A stretch of 64,000 bases of DNA, from NCBI RefSeq assembly GCF_018224955.1, contig NZ_JAGTUU010000011.1:50738-114737 (forward strand). The letters run 5' to 3'. Below the pieces are notes generated by a model, which had not been told where the DNA came from, made no database searches, and saw only the letters and a program-made list of their open reading frames with translations. This DNA is from Thetidibacter halocola (GTDB lineage Bacteria; Pseudomonadota; Alphaproteobacteria; Rhodobacterales; Rhodobacteraceae). Positions 9,517 through 18,772 of this stretch are shown piece after piece. A program made the position numbers and the translations under genes. Position 1 is the stretch's first letter, and the number at the start of each line of letters is the position of its first letter.

Positions 9517-11372
9517 GCCGCGTCGTCGGCCATGCCGCGCGGCGCGATACGCAGGGCCCGCAGCGCGTTCAGGATCACGGCGACGTCGATGACCTCCTGC
9601 AGCAGCGCGCCTTGCACCGGCGACAGATAGCCATAGGCGGCGGCGATCATTCCCGCCACCGACAGGCCCAGCCCCGCGACGACGCTCTGCAGAGCGATGC
9701 CGCGGGCGCGGCGGGCGATCTCGATCCCCGGCCCCAGCCGGTCGATCCGGTCGACCAGCAGCACCGCGTCCGCCGCCTCGGCACTTGCCGCGGCGCCGCG
9801 CGCGCCCATCGCCACGCCGACATCGGCGGCGGCCAGCGCGGGCGCATCGTTCACCCCGTCGCCCACCATCATCACCGGGCCATGCTTGCGCTCGGTCAGG
9901 ACCAGAAGCACCTTCTGGTCCGGCGTCAGGTCGGCGCGCAGACCGTCCAAGCCCAGGCCTTCGGTCACGCGCTCTGCCACCTCGGCGCGGTCGCCGGTGG
10001 CCAGCAGGATGCGCGCGATCCCCTGGCCGCGCAGTTCCGCCAGCATCTCGCGCGCACCCTCGCGCAGAGGGTCGGCCATCACAAGGTGCCCCGCCATGTG
10101 GCCGTCGATGCCCACCGCGACCAGCACCGAGCCCGCCTCGAACGGTGGATGATCGCCCGGCTGGCGCCCGACACGGCGGGCGACAAAGGCATCGCCGCCG
10201 ACGATTACCCGCCGCCCGTCAACCTGCCCCACCACGCCTTCGCCGGGAATCTCGGCCACCTCAAGGGGCACGGACAGCGCCAGCCCGCGCGCCCGCGCCG
10301 CTGCGACGATGGCCTGTGCCACCGGGTGCTTGGACGCCTGGTCCAGCGCCGCCGCCAGCCGCAGCATCTCGTCCGCGTCGATCCCCTCGCGGGCGTCGAT
10401 GGCGACGATGCGCGGTCGGCCGTCGGTCAGCGTGCCGGTCTTGTCGAGGATCAGCGTGCGGATGCGCGCCATGGTTTCCAGCGGCCCCGCGCCCTTGATG
10501 AGCACGCCGAAATGCGCCGCCCGCGACAGGCCCGCGACCAGCGCCACCGGCACCGCCAGGATCAGCGGACAGGGCGTGGCGACGACCAGCACGGCGACCG
10601 CGCGGATCGGGTCCCCGGTGAACCACCACGCCGCAAAGGCGATGGCCACGGTCACGGCAAGGAACCCCAGCGACCAGCGGTCGGCCATGCGCGCCATCGG
10701 CGCCTTGGAGCGCTGCGCCGCCTCGACCAGCCGCACGATCCCGGCATAGGTGCTGTCCCGCGCCTCGCGTGTGGCCAGTAGGTCGAACGCCTCGCCCGCA
10801 TTGGCCGAACCGCTCATCGCGTCGGCGCCCGGTTCCAGCCGCACCGGCAGGGATTCCCCGGTCAGCGCGGACGTGTCCAGAAAGGCCACACCCGAGGCCA
10901 CCGTGCCATCCACCGGCAGCACGTCGCCCTGCCGGATCAGCAGCCGGTCGCCGGGGGCGATCTCGTCCAGCGGCACCTCTTCCAGCCCGCCATTGTTGTG
11001 ACGGGTGGCGCTGCGCGGCACGCGCGACAGCAGGTCGTGCATCTCGCGCCGCGCCCGCCCCTCGGCGAAACTTTCGAGGAAGGTGCCGCCGGAATACATC
11101 ACCGCGACGACAGCCGCGGCCAGCGCCTCGCCGAACAGCAGGGCGGCGCTCATCGACAGGGCGGCGACGATGTCGAGCCCGACCTCGCCCTGCCGCAGGC
11201 TTTGCACGATCTCGACCAGCAAGGCGGCCAGGACCGGCAGCACGCCCGCTGTCCAGACGATCCCCGCGAGCGCGCCCAGGCCGGCGAAGTGCAGCATCAG
11301 CCCGGTGACAAGCCCGCCCAGCGCGATCAGCAGGATCAGGGTCTTGATCCGGTCGCCTCGTGCCTGCTCCAT
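9513..11372 (-). CDS. heavy-metal translocating P1B-type ATPase
   Basis: A 619-residue cation-exporting ATPase without N-terminal heavy-metal-binding domains. It has the actuator motif LTGESLPV, the metal-site motif TPCPLILAVPVAL in the sixth membrane helix, phosphorylation motif DKTGTLTDG, nucleotide-binding HPVAQAI and hinge GDGVNDAPAL. TPC in place of the CPC of Cu/Zn/Cd pumps is seen in less-characterised subgroups (P1B-5 is described with TPC). Metal specificity is therefore open. The ATG at 11372 sits 7 bases after AGGAGG, which decides the start over an in-frame codon at 11411 that would overlap the upstream gene. It is the last gene of the Mla-type operon, 17 bp after the lipoprotein. 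Confidence 0.9.
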   Translation of the reverse strand: MEQARGDRIKTLILLIALGGLVTGLMLHFAGLGALAGIVWTAGVLPVLAALLVEIVQSLRQGEVGLDIVAALSMSAALLFGEALAAAVVAVMYSGGTFLESFAEGRARREMHDLLSRVPRSATRHNNGGLEEVPLDEIAPGDRLLIRQGDVLPVDGTVASGVAFLDTSALTGESLPVRLEPGADAMSGSANAGEAFDLLATREARDSTYAGIVRLVEAAQRSKAPMARMADRWSLGFLAVTVAIAFAAWWFTGDPIRAVAVLVVATPCPLILAVPVALVAGLSRAAHFGVLIKGAGPLETMARIRTLILDKTGTLTDGRPRIVAIDAREGIDADEMLRLAAALDQASKHPVAQAIVAAARARGLALSVPLEVAEIPGEGVVGQVDGRRVIVGGDAFVARRVGRQPGDHPPFEAGSVLVAVGIDGHMAGHLVMADPLREGAREMLAELRGQGIARILLATGDRAEVAERVTEGLGLDGLRADLTPDQKVLLVLTERKHGPVMMVGDGVNDAPALAAADVGVAMGARGAAASAEAADAVLLVDRIDRLGPGIEIARRARGIALQSVVAGLGLSVAGMIAAAYGYLSPVQGALLQEVIDVAVILNALRALRIAPRGMADDAA

Positions 11373-11389
11373 CCGCGCCTCCTGCGCCG

Positions 11390-12001
11390 TCAGACGCGGT
11401 CCAGGATCCACGGCACCATGTCGGCCAGCATCGACCGCAGTGCAGCGTCGAAGGCGTCGACGATGGTGGCCGCGTCGGTATCGGCGGCCGGCGCCACGCT
11501 TTCGAAGGTGCGGCGGGCTGTGACGCGGGCATCGCCCTCGCGCACGATGCGCAGCATCAGGCGGACGCGTACCTGTGCGCCCTGCCCCTCGGCAACCTCG
11601 GCCTGGAAATCGGTCAGTTCGCCCAGGACCGCGTAATCCGCCCGAGTGCCGACCGGCCCCCTCCCGACAGAGTTAAAGGCGCCGGTTTCGGCTAGGCTGC
11701 GCAGCAGCATCGTCTGCAACATGGCGGGCGCTGGATCGGCCCAGCGCACACCGGGCAGGTATTGCGCACTCAGCGGCGCGGGCCGGATCATGATGCGTTC
11801 GGTTGCCAGCGCGCCGGTGGCGACGGGTTCCTCGACCACAACCTCGACATCGCGGGTCCGCCGCGCGGGCTGCTCCGGGGCCAGCGCGCGCAACTCGAAG
11901 ACCTCGAGCGGGGTCGAGGCCGCGCCCAGCGCCGACAGCGCGCTGCACCCCGCCAGCGGCAGGATCATCAGCAGGATAACAGGCGAAAGACGCAGGGACA
12001 T
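11390..12001 (-). CDS. ABC-type transport auxiliary lipoprotein (PqiC/DUF330-like)
   Basis: A 203-residue probable outer-membrane-directed lipoprotein. It has a signal peptide with lipobox LPLAGC (Cys ~18), then a domain resembling the PqiC/COG3218 auxiliary lipoproteins that partner MCE systems (ERIMIRPAPLSAQYLPGVRWAD, MLLRSLAETGAF). It likely links the MCE protein to the outer membrane or receives lipid from it. The ATG at 12001 starts directly at MSLRLSP, 4 bp after the MCE gene; an upstream in-frame Met would lie inside that gene. Confidence 0.8.
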   Translation of the reverse strand: MSLRLSPVILLMILPLAGCSALSALGAASTPLEVFELRALAPEQPARRTRDVEVVVEEPVATGALATERIMIRPAPLSAQYLPGVRWADPAPAMLQTMLLRSLAETGAFNSVGRGPVGTRADYAVLGELTDFQAEVAEGQGAQVRVRLMLRIVREGDARVTARRTFESVAPAADTDAATIVDAFDAALRSMLADMVPWILDRV

Positions 12002-12005
12002 GGGA

Positions 12006-13742
12006 CTACCTTCGGTATTCGGGCGCGCCGGAATCAAGGAAAAAGCGGCTGGGATTGCTGCGGATCTGCTCCACCAGCCGGTCGAGATTGCCGATCAGGT
12101 CGCGGGTTTCGGTCGCCAGCCGCGTGTATTGCGGCAGCGCCTCGGCGGCAAAGGCGCGGAAGGCCGGGGCGCTTTGCCCGACCACCCCCTCGATCCCGGC
12201 AAAGGCCTGCTCGGCCGAGCGGCTGGCCGATCGCAGTTCCTCGGTGACGGCGGGAATGTCCTCGGCCACCGCGGCGATGGCGGCGTCGAGCTGTTCGATC
12301 GTGCCGCGCAGACGGGCGGCGATGTCGGCGGCGTCACGGTTGATGACCGTATCGGCCCCCTCGAAGGCGCGCTCGGCGGCGGCGAGCGCACGGTCGCCGG
12401 TTTCCAGCGCCGCGTTGATCGCCTCCAGCGTCTCGTTGGCGTTGGCGAAGGTGACGCGCGCATCCTCCAGGGTCTGCGTTGCGCTGGTGGCCAGCGTGTC
12501 GAGTTGCCCCGAGGCGCCGGTCAGGTCCTGTCCGACACGCTCGATCACCTGCGTCGCGTTCTCGGTCGCGCTGCGGATATCGGCAAAGATCGCAGGCAGG
12601 TCGGTGCGGGCGGTGTCGCCCACCAGCCGGATCACGTCGGTCGCCTCGGCGGTGGCTGTGCGCAATTCGTCGATCAGGGGTTGGGCGCTGTCGGTCAGCA
12701 GCCCGTCAAGGCGCTGCGCGGCCGTGTCGACGCTGCCCAGCGTGGTGTCGATCCGGGCGATCAGCGCGTTGGTGGCGGCCAGCGTCTCCTGCGCCTCGGT
12801 CAGGCGGGCAGTGGCGGTGGTGCCGGTTTCCGTGAAAGTCTCGACCAGTGCACCGGCGCTGTCAGTCAGCGCGGCGAAGCGGGTCTGCACGTCCTCGACC
12901 GTGCGGTTCAGCGCCTCGGTCGTGGGCCCGAGCCCCTCTGACAGGTAGCTGTCTGCGGTGGCGAGCGTGGTGTTGGCCTGCGCCAGCGCGCCTGTGCCCT
13001 CGGCGATCAGGATCCGCGCCTCGTCGGCGGCCGAATTGATCGTGGACAAGGTTGTCTGCGCCTCTCTGACCAGCGCGCCCACATCCTGCGTCAGGCTTTC
13101 GAGCGTGGTGTTGAAGCGGTCGATCTGCGAGGCAAAGTCCGACACCGTGCCGGTCACGTCGGCGAAATCGCCCAGCGCCTCCTCGAACGAGGCGGATGAG
13201 CGTTCGACGTTCTGAAGGATCGCCTCGACCCGCGTCTGGTTCTCGGGGCCGACCATCTCTCGCACCTGCCGGACCACTTCGAGCGTCTCCGACAGGATCT
13301 GCGGCGCATCCTGCGACAGCGATTGCAGCACGGATTGCCCGGCTTCGATCCGGGGCACATCGTCCCCGGCGTCGGTCGCCAGCGGCGCGTCGGGCGTGCC
13401 CGCAGAGATGCCGACAAAGGAAACGCCGGTCACACCCTGCGCCTCGATCGTCGCGACGCTGTCCGTGCGCACCGGCACGCCCGCCTCGATCTCGACCCGG
13501 ACACGCACGCGCCCGTCATTCTCGGGCGACAGGCGCACGTCCACCACCTGCCCCACCGGCAGACCGGCGAACCGCACGTCCGAGGCGTTGCTGAGGCCCG
13601 AAACCGTCTCGAAATCCACGTCGTAATAGGCGAACTGGCGATCCAGCTCGACATTGGCGAACCAAAGGAAGAAGCCCATCAGGCCGAGGAAGCCCGCAAT
13701 CGCGAAGGCCCCGACCAGGACGAAATTCGCGCGCGTTTCCAT
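12006..13742 (-). CDS. MlaD/MCE family lipid-transport protein with long helical tail
   Basis: A 578-residue protein with one N-terminal membrane helix (FVLVGAFAIAGFLGLMGFFLWF), one MCE domain at ~40-125 (VSGLSNASDVRFAGLPVGQV, GVTGVSFVGI) and a ~420-residue Ala/Thr-rich helical C-terminus. The tail probably forms a coiled-coil or tunnel-like stalk across the periplasm, as in other single-MCE proteins with long tails. It is the substrate-binding component of an Mla-like phospholipid transport ABC system, with MlaF-like and MlaE-like genes immediately upstream (2-bp gap). It is considerably longer than E. coli MlaD (~180 aa), and the lipid and direction are not predictable. Confidence 0.87.
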   Translation of the reverse strand: METRANFVLVGAFAIAGFLGLMGFFLWFANVELDRQFAYYDVDFETVSGLSNASDVRFAGLPVGQVVDVRLSPENDGRVRVRVEIEAGVPVRTDSVATIEAQGVTGVSFVGISAGTPDAPLATDAGDDVPRIEAGQSVLQSLSQDAPQILSETLEVVRQVREMVGPENQTRVEAILQNVERSSASFEEALGDFADVTGTVSDFASQIDRFNTTLESLTQDVGALVREAQTTLSTINSAADEARILIAEGTGALAQANTTLATADSYLSEGLGPTTEALNRTVEDVQTRFAALTDSAGALVETFTETGTTATARLTEAQETLAATNALIARIDTTLGSVDTAAQRLDGLLTDSAQPLIDELRTATAEATDVIRLVGDTARTDLPAIFADIRSATENATQVIERVGQDLTGASGQLDTLATSATQTLEDARVTFANANETLEAINAALETGDRALAAAERAFEGADTVINRDAADIAARLRGTIEQLDAAIAAVAEDIPAVTEELRSASRSAEQAFAGIEGVVGQSAPAFRAFAAEALPQYTRLATETRDLIGNLDRLVEQIRSNPSRFFLDSGAPEYRR

Positions 13743-13744
13743 GC

Positions 13745-14554
13745 TCAGACTGCCCCTTCTTCCCGGTCATCCGACGCCGCCGAATCCTGCGCGGCGCGCG
13801 CCCTTGGACCGGTGAAATACTCGTGAACCCACGGATGGTCGACCGTCAGCATGTCGCGCATGCGGCCCGTGACCAGCACCTTCTTTTCCGCCAGCACCGC
13901 GATACGGTCGCAGATCGCGTGCAACGTGTCGAGGTCGTGGGTCACCAGGAACACCGTCAGGCCCAGCGAGCGGCTGAGATTGCGGATCAGTTCATCGAAT
14001 GCCGAGGCGCCAATCGGGTCGAGCCCCGCCGTGGGCTCGTCCAGGAACACGATTTCCGGGTCCAGCGCCAGCGCCCGCGCCAGGCCCGCGCGCTTGCGCA
14101 TGCCGCCCGAGAGTTCCGAGGGATACTTGTCGCCCGCAAGATAGGGCAGGCCAACCAGCGAGATCTTGAGGTCGGCCAGGTCGCGTCGGATCGCGGACGG
14201 CAGACCGGGAATGTCGCGCATCGGCACCTCGACATTCTCGCGAACCGTCAGCGAGGAAAACAGCGCGCCGTCCTGGAACATCACGCCCCAACGATCGTCC
14301 AGCGTGGCGCGACTTTCCTCTGACCCGTGCAGCACGTCGACGCCAAAGACCTCGATACTGCCCGCCGCGGGCTCCTGCAGGCCGGTGATTGCGCGCAGCA
14401 GCACCGATTTCCCGGTGCCCGAACCGCCAACAACGCCCAGGATCTCGCCGCGATACACATCCAGGTCTAGCCCGTCATGCACGACGTGGCTGCCAAACTG
14501 GTTGCGCAATCCGCGCACCCGGATCACCACCTCGCGCTCGTCCGCGCCGCTCAT
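13745..14554 (-). CDS. mlaF: Mla-type ABC transporter ATP-binding protein
   Basis: A 269-residue ATPase of the MlaF/Ttg2A group. Walker A is GGSGTGKS, the signature is LSGGMRKRAGLARAL (the MRKR variant typical of MlaF), Walker B is IVFLDEPTAGLDP and switch His is in LVTHD. It energises lipid movement by the MlaE permease. The start overlaps the mlaE stop by 4 bases (ATGA), showing translational coupling. Confidence 0.92.
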   Translation of the reverse strand: MSGADEREVVIRVRGLRNQFGSHVVHDGLDLDVYRGEILGVVGGSGTGKSVLLRAITGLQEPAAGSIEVFGVDVLHGSEESRATLDDRWGVMFQDGALFSSLTVRENVEVPMRDIPGLPSAIRRDLADLKISLVGLPYLAGDKYPSELSGGMRKRAGLARALALDPEIVFLDEPTAGLDPIGASAFDELIRNLSRSLGLTVFLVTHDLDTLHAICDRIAVLAEKKVLVTGRMRDMLTVDHPWVHEYFTGPRARAAQDSAASDDREEGAV

Positions 14555-15645
14555 AGCCCTACCTGCGCGAAGAAGATGGAAAACAGCGCATCGGCCACGA
14601 TGACGGCAAAGATCGCAGTCACCACCGCGTTCGACGTCATCCGCCCCAGCGATTCCGCGTTGCCCTTGACCTGCATCCCGGCATGGCAGCCCACTACCCC
14701 GATGATGATCGCAAAGACCGGCGCCTTGACGAGGCCGACGAAGACATGGCTGATATCCGTCCCCTCGACGAGGCGGGTGCGGAACATGGCGGGCGAGATG
14801 CCCAGCTCGACCCAGGCCATCAGCGCGCCACCCAGCAGGCCCATCACGTTCGCGATCAGCCCCAGGATCGGCAGCATCAAGAGCAGTGCCAGGATGCGCG
14901 GCACGAACAGAACCGTCGCCGGGTCAAGGCCGAGCGTGCGCATGGCGTCGATCTCTTCGCGCATCTTCATCGAGCCGATGGCGGCGGTAAAGGCCGAGGC
15001 GGTGCGGCCCGCGACGATGATCGCGGTCAGCAGGATGCCCAACTCGCGCAGGATGGAAATCGCGATCAGGTCGACGACAAAGACCTCTGCGCCGAACTGG
15101 CGCAGCTGGGCCGAGCCCTGGAAGGCGAGGACGACGCCGATCAGGAAGGCCATCAGCGCCACGATGGGCACGGCTCGCAGGCCCACATCCTCGGCATGGG
15201 CGACCAGCGCAGTCAGGCGGAACTCGCCCGGGCGCAGGATCATCCGGAACAGGCGCGCAAGGAACAGGCCAAGGTAACCCGTGAGGGCGGCGAGAAAGGC
15301 CAACCCGGTCATCACGCGGCGCCCGGTTTCTTCGAGGAACGGCGTCAGGCCACGCGGGCGGTCGGGCGGCTCGTCGGGCTGCGGCAAGGCGCGGCGCACG
15401 GTGTCGAGCAGCAGGGCATGGCCCTCGCTCGCGCCCTCGATGGCCTGCGCCGGAAAGCGCACCAGCGCCCAGGCGCCAGCGGTATCCATCTGCCGCACCG
15501 CGGAAAGATCGACCGTCAGCCCCTCGGGCGCGCGCAATGCCGCCAGCCGCTCTTGCAGAACCGCGATGTTGCGAACCGTCAACGACCCGGCGATGCGCAA
15601 CACGCCGCCCGGCTCTTCCGTCACCTCGAATCCCGCATCGCTCAT
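14551..15645 (-). CDS. mlaE: MlaE permease with N-terminal STAS domain
   Basis: A 364-residue fusion. Residues 1-100 form a STAS/MlaB-like domain (LTVDLSAVRQMDTAGAWAL), and residues ~110-364 form the MlaE permease fold with the conserved RELGILLTAIIVAGRTASAFTA segment and EEIDAMRTLGLDP. In E. coli MlaB and MlaE are separate, so the fusion combines both components; such fusions are known in other proteobacteria. It heads the five-gene lipid-transport/metal-ATPase operon. A 72-bp gap separates it from the pxpC stop upstream on the same strand, enough for its own promoter. Confidence 0.9.
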   Translation of the reverse strand: MSDAGFEVTEEPGGVLRIAGSLTVRNIAVLQERLAALRAPEGLTVDLSAVRQMDTAGAWALVRFPAQAIEGASEGHALLLDTVRRALPQPDEPPDRPRGLTPFLEETGRRVMTGLAFLAALTGYLGLFLARLFRMILRPGEFRLTALVAHAEDVGLRAVPIVALMAFLIGVVLAFQGSAQLRQFGAEVFVVDLIAISILRELGILLTAIIVAGRTASAFTAAIGSMKMREEIDAMRTLGLDPATVLFVPRILALLLMLPILGLIANVMGLLGGALMAWVELGISPAMFRTRLVEGTDISHVFVGLVKAPVFAIIIGVVGCHAGMQVKGNAESLGRMTSNAVVTAIFAVIVADALFSIFFAQVGL

Positions 15646-15717
15646 GGGTGGGCGCCCTTGTCCATGTCAGTGCATGTTGACCATGCCGGCGACCAGAGTG
15701 CCAGAGGGGTGCGGCGG

Positions 15718-16740
15718 TCAGTCCCGGTCGGGGTCGTCCCCCGCCGTCACGCCGCCGATCAACTGGTAGGCCAGCAGGTCGCGAATGTCGGCGGGATCGG
15801 TGATCAGGCGTTTCACCCGGCCCGGCAGGGCCTCCCAGCGGCGGCGCTCGGCGCGGTCGGCGGCGGTGACCGCGTCAACGTCCAGAAAGGCAAAGCGCAG
15901 CGTCTTTCCCGCCGCCGCCTGCGCCACGCGCGGCAGGTCTGCTGGCAGCACGGTGCCGATGCGGGGATAGCCGCCGGTGGTCTGGCATTCCGCCATCAGG
16001 ACAAAGGGCGTGCCATCCCCCGTCACCTGGATGTCGCCGGGCACGACGACCTCGGACAAGATCGACAGGCCCGCGTCCGAGGCAAAGGGCGAACCGGAGG
16101 GCACAAAGCGCACCCCCATCCGGTTGCCGCGCGCATCGCGGCGGAACGTCTCGGCGGCGAAACGCTCGCGTTCCGCAGGCGCAAAGAAACGGGTCTGCGG
16201 GCCGGGCATCACCCGCACCAGACCGCCCTCGAACCGCGCGTCGGGGTCGAGGCGCAGGCCCACATGGTCTGGCCGCGCATCCTTGCCCACCGGCAGCGCA
16301 TCGCCCGCCTGCAGGGTCCGACCCAGTCCCGCGCCCAGATGCGTCCCACGCGCGCCCATGATCTCGGGCGTGTCGATGCCACCGCCCACGTGAAGATAGC
16401 CATAGCTGCCCGTCTCGGCCGCGCCGATGGTCAGGCGCGCGCCCTTCGGCAGGGCGTGGCTGGCATTCCAGACGACCGGCGTGCCGTCGATGCTGGCGCG
16501 CATCGGCGCTCCGGTCAGGGCGATGCGCATGTCCTCACCCGCCTCGAAGGTGCCGCCGAACCCCGCGATTTCCAGCGCCGCCAGATGCGGCTTCTGGTGC
16601 AGGATCGCCGCACCCTCGTGCAGGGCCAGCCGGTCCATCGCGCCGCCGCGCGACAGGCCCGAGGCCAGGTAACCGGGGCGGCCCATGTCCTGCACCGTGA
16701 CCATCGGCCCGGCATTGAGAACCTTCAGCACCCGACTCAT
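15718..16740 (-). CDS. pxpC: 5-oxoprolinase subunit C (biotin-dependent carboxyltransferase-like family)
   Basis: A 340-residue member of the PxpC/KipA family. It begins with the typical LKVLNAGPMVTVQDMGRPGY and contains GLSRGGAMD, ALTGAPM and the MAECQTTGGYPRIG signature. With PxpA and PxpB it forms the prokaryotic ATP-dependent 5-oxoprolinase that opens 5-oxo-L-proline to glutamate. The start overlaps the pxpB stop by 4 bases. No pxpA is present in this window, so the complete enzyme would need a distant gene; alternatively, the pair acts on another cyclic amide. Confidence 0.88.
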   Translation of the reverse strand: MSRVLKVLNAGPMVTVQDMGRPGYLASGLSRGGAMDRLALHEGAAILHQKPHLAALEIAGFGGTFEAGEDMRIALTGAPMRASIDGTPVVWNASHALPKGARLTIGAAETGSYGYLHVGGGIDTPEIMGARGTHLGAGLGRTLQAGDALPVGKDARPDHVGLRLDPDARFEGGLVRVMPGPQTRFFAPAERERFAAETFRRDARGNRMGVRFVPSGSPFASDAGLSILSEVVVPGDIQVTGDGTPFVLMAECQTTGGYPRIGTVLPADLPRVAQAAAGKTLRFAFLDVDAVTAADRAERRRWEALPGRVKRLITDPADIRDLLAYQLIGGVTAGDDPDRD

Positions 16741-17492
16741 TCCAGCGGCTCCGTCGTGGCGCCGCCATCGGGGCCGGAGGCCTCAAGGCTTGCGTAGTCC
16801 GAGGCCGGGACAGGCACGAATTCCACCTCGTCGCCGGCGCGCAGGACAAAGGGCGTCTCGGCCTCGGGGCGAAAGGCGCGGAACCCGGTCTGCCCCACAT
16901 GCCGCCAGCCCGTGGGCGTAGAAACCGAGAACAGCACCATCTGGCGGATCGCGACCGTCAGCGCCCCGACGGGCACGCGTTCGGTCAGTTGGGTCTGGCG
17001 CGGGATGTCCCACTCGGGTGGCAAGGTGCCGAGATAGGGCAAACCGGGGGCAAAGCCGATGGTCAGCACGCGCACCCGGCTTTCCGAGATGGACCGCACC
17101 GCCTGCTCGGGCGACAGACCCGCCGCCGCCGCGGCCTCGTCCAGCTGCGGCGCAAGGTCGGTGCCGAAGACGGTGGGAATGCGCCACAGGCGCCGCCCCT
17201 GCGGCAGGCCCGCGCCATACCAGTCGCGCCCCTCCAGCAGGGCCGCGACGGCCTCCTCCATCGCGGCATGATCCGCCGCGTCGGGATCGAAGCGCAGATA
17301 GGCCGAGGCCAGCGTATTGGCCGTCTCGGCCAGGCCCGGCAGGGCGGCGGCCTCGGCGGCAGCGCGAAAGGCCAGCGCGGCGCGGTTGGCCTCTTCACTG
17401 AGCCGCTCGCCGAAGGTGACGAGCAGCCCGTCGACGCCCACGGGGTCGATCCGGGGCAGGGTCTTGTCCGTGGTGGGCATGGTCTGCGTCAC
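16737..17492 (-). CDS. pxpB: 5-oxoprolinase subunit B (KipI family)
   Basis: A 251-residue PxpB/KipI protein with a cyclophilin-like C-terminal domain and the family motif FAPGLPYLGTLP followed by ERVPVGALTVA and STPTGWRHVGQT. In B. subtilis the homologue was first described as a sporulation-kinase inhibitor; genetic work later showed the general role as a 5-oxoprolinase subunit. It is coupled to the TRAP permease (4-bp overlap upstream) and to pxpC (4-bp overlap downstream), tying oxoprolinase to transport. Confidence 0.88.
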   Translation of the reverse strand: MTQTMPTTDKTLPRIDPVGVDGLLVTFGERLSEEANRAALAFRAAAEAAALPGLAETANTLASAYLRFDPDAADHAAMEEAVAALLEGRDWYGAGLPQGRRLWRIPTVFGTDLAPQLDEAAAAAGLSPEQAVRSISESRVRVLTIGFAPGLPYLGTLPPEWDIPRQTQLTERVPVGALTVAIRQMVLFSVSTPTGWRHVGQTGFRAFRPEAETPFVLRAGDEVEFVPVPASDYASLEASGPDGGATTEPLE

Positions 17493-18772
17493 TGGAGCGC
17501 GTCGGGCAGGAAGAGTGCGATCTGCGGGAAGGCGATCAGCGCGGCCACCATCAAGAGCATCGCGCCGATATAGGGCAGCGTTCCCAGCATGACCTCGCTC
17601 ATCTTGCCCGATTTCCGCGCGCCCTGCACGACGTACAGGTTGAGCCCAACCGGCGGCGTGATCAAGGCCATCTCGATCAGCACGATCATCAGGATGCCGA
17701 ACCAGATCGGGTCGTAGCCCTGCTGCACCACCAGCGGCACGATGATCGGGATGGTCACGACCATCAGCGACAGCGTCTCGATGAAGAAGCCCAGCACGAT
17801 GTAGACCAGCACGATCACCAGCATGAAGGACAGCGGCGACAGGCCCAGCCCGTTCAGGAAATCCTGCAACTCGCGCCCGATGCCCGCCGAGGCCAAGGTA
17901 AAGTTCAGGAAGGAGGCGCCGATGACAACGAGCATGATCATCGACGTGATCTTGACCGTGCCGACGATCGCCTCGGCCATCATCGACAGGCTGACCCCGC
18001 CGAACATGGCCGCGATGGCGATGGCGCCCGCGACGCCCACGGCGGCGGCCTCTGTCGGGGTGGCCCAGCCCTTGTAGATCGAGCCGATGATGATGGTGAA
18101 CAGAAGGATGATCGGGATCAGCTCGGTCAGCGCGCGCAGCATCTCGGCCAGCGGAAAGACCCGGCGCGGGCCGCCCAGGCTGGGCCGTGCCATGCAGATC
18201 AGCGCGGTCACGAGGATGAAGCCCAGCGCCAGCGCGATCCCCGGAACGAGACCCGCCAGGAACAGGCGCGGGATCGAGGTTTGCGTGAGAAAGCCGTAGA
18301 CGATCAGGTTGATCGACGGCGGGATCATGATGCCCAGCGTGCCGCCCGCGGCGATGGCGCCGGAAAACAGCTTGGGATCGTAGCCCAGCTTTTCCGCCTG
18401 CGGCATGGCGACGGTGGCGACGGTCGCCGCCGTGGCGACCGAGGATCCGGATGTGGCCGAGAACATGGTCGCCGTGGCGATGTTGGCATGCACCAGCCCG
18501 CCCGGCATCCAGCTGACCCAGCGGTCGAGCGCGGCATACGTGCGGGTGGCGAGGCCCGACCGCACCAGCACTTCGCCCAGCAGGACGAAAAAGGGAATGG
18601 CGATCAGGGTGGCATTGTCCGAGGTCGACCAGACGAGGTTGCCTAGCCCCTTGGTCAGCGGAAACGGGCTGAAGAAGGCGTCGATGCCGAAGCCCAGCAG
18701 GAACAGCACGATTCCCACGGGAATCGACAGGCCCAGAAGGCCAAGCAGGCCAAAGGTCAGATATCCGATCAT
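17489..18772 (-). CDS. dctM: TRAP transporter large permease (DctM)
   Basis: A 427-residue polytopic DctM subunit with about 12 membrane segments. Recognisable segments are GGTLGIMIPPSINLIVYGFLT and GWATPTEAAAVGV, plus FFIETLSLMVVTIPI near the C-terminus. It is the ion-coupled translocating subunit. The start at 18772 (MIGYLTFGLLG) overlaps dctQ by 4 bases; the in-frame extension to 18871 lies inside dctQ and is rejected. It is in one operon with dctP, dctQ and pxpBC. Confidence 0.92.
   Translation of the reverse strand: MIGYLTFGLLGLLGLSIPVGIVLFLLGFGIDAFFSPFPLTKGLGNLVWSTSDNATLIAIPFFVLLGEVLVRSGLATRTYAALDRWVSWMPGGLVHANIATATMFSATSGSSVATAATVATVAMPQAEKLGYDPKLFSGAIAAGGTLGIMIPPSINLIVYGFLTQTSIPRLFLAGLVPGIALALGFILVTALICMARPSLGGPRRVFPLAEMLRALTELIPIILLFTIIIGSIYKGWATPTEAAAVGVAGAIAIAAMFGGVSLSMMAEAIVGTVKITSMIMLVVIGASFLNFTLASAGIGRELQDFLNGLGLSPLSFMLVIVLVYIVLGFFIETLSLMVVTIPIIVPLVVQQGYDPIWFGILMIVLIEMALITPPVGLNLYVVQGARKSGKMSEVMLGTLPYIGAMLLMVAALIAFPQIALFLPDALQ

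Noticed and set aside
14683..16797. 704-codon plus-strand frame across mlaE and pxpC
   Set aside because: Low-complexity Arg/Gln/His/Asp translation spanning two real minus-strand genes.
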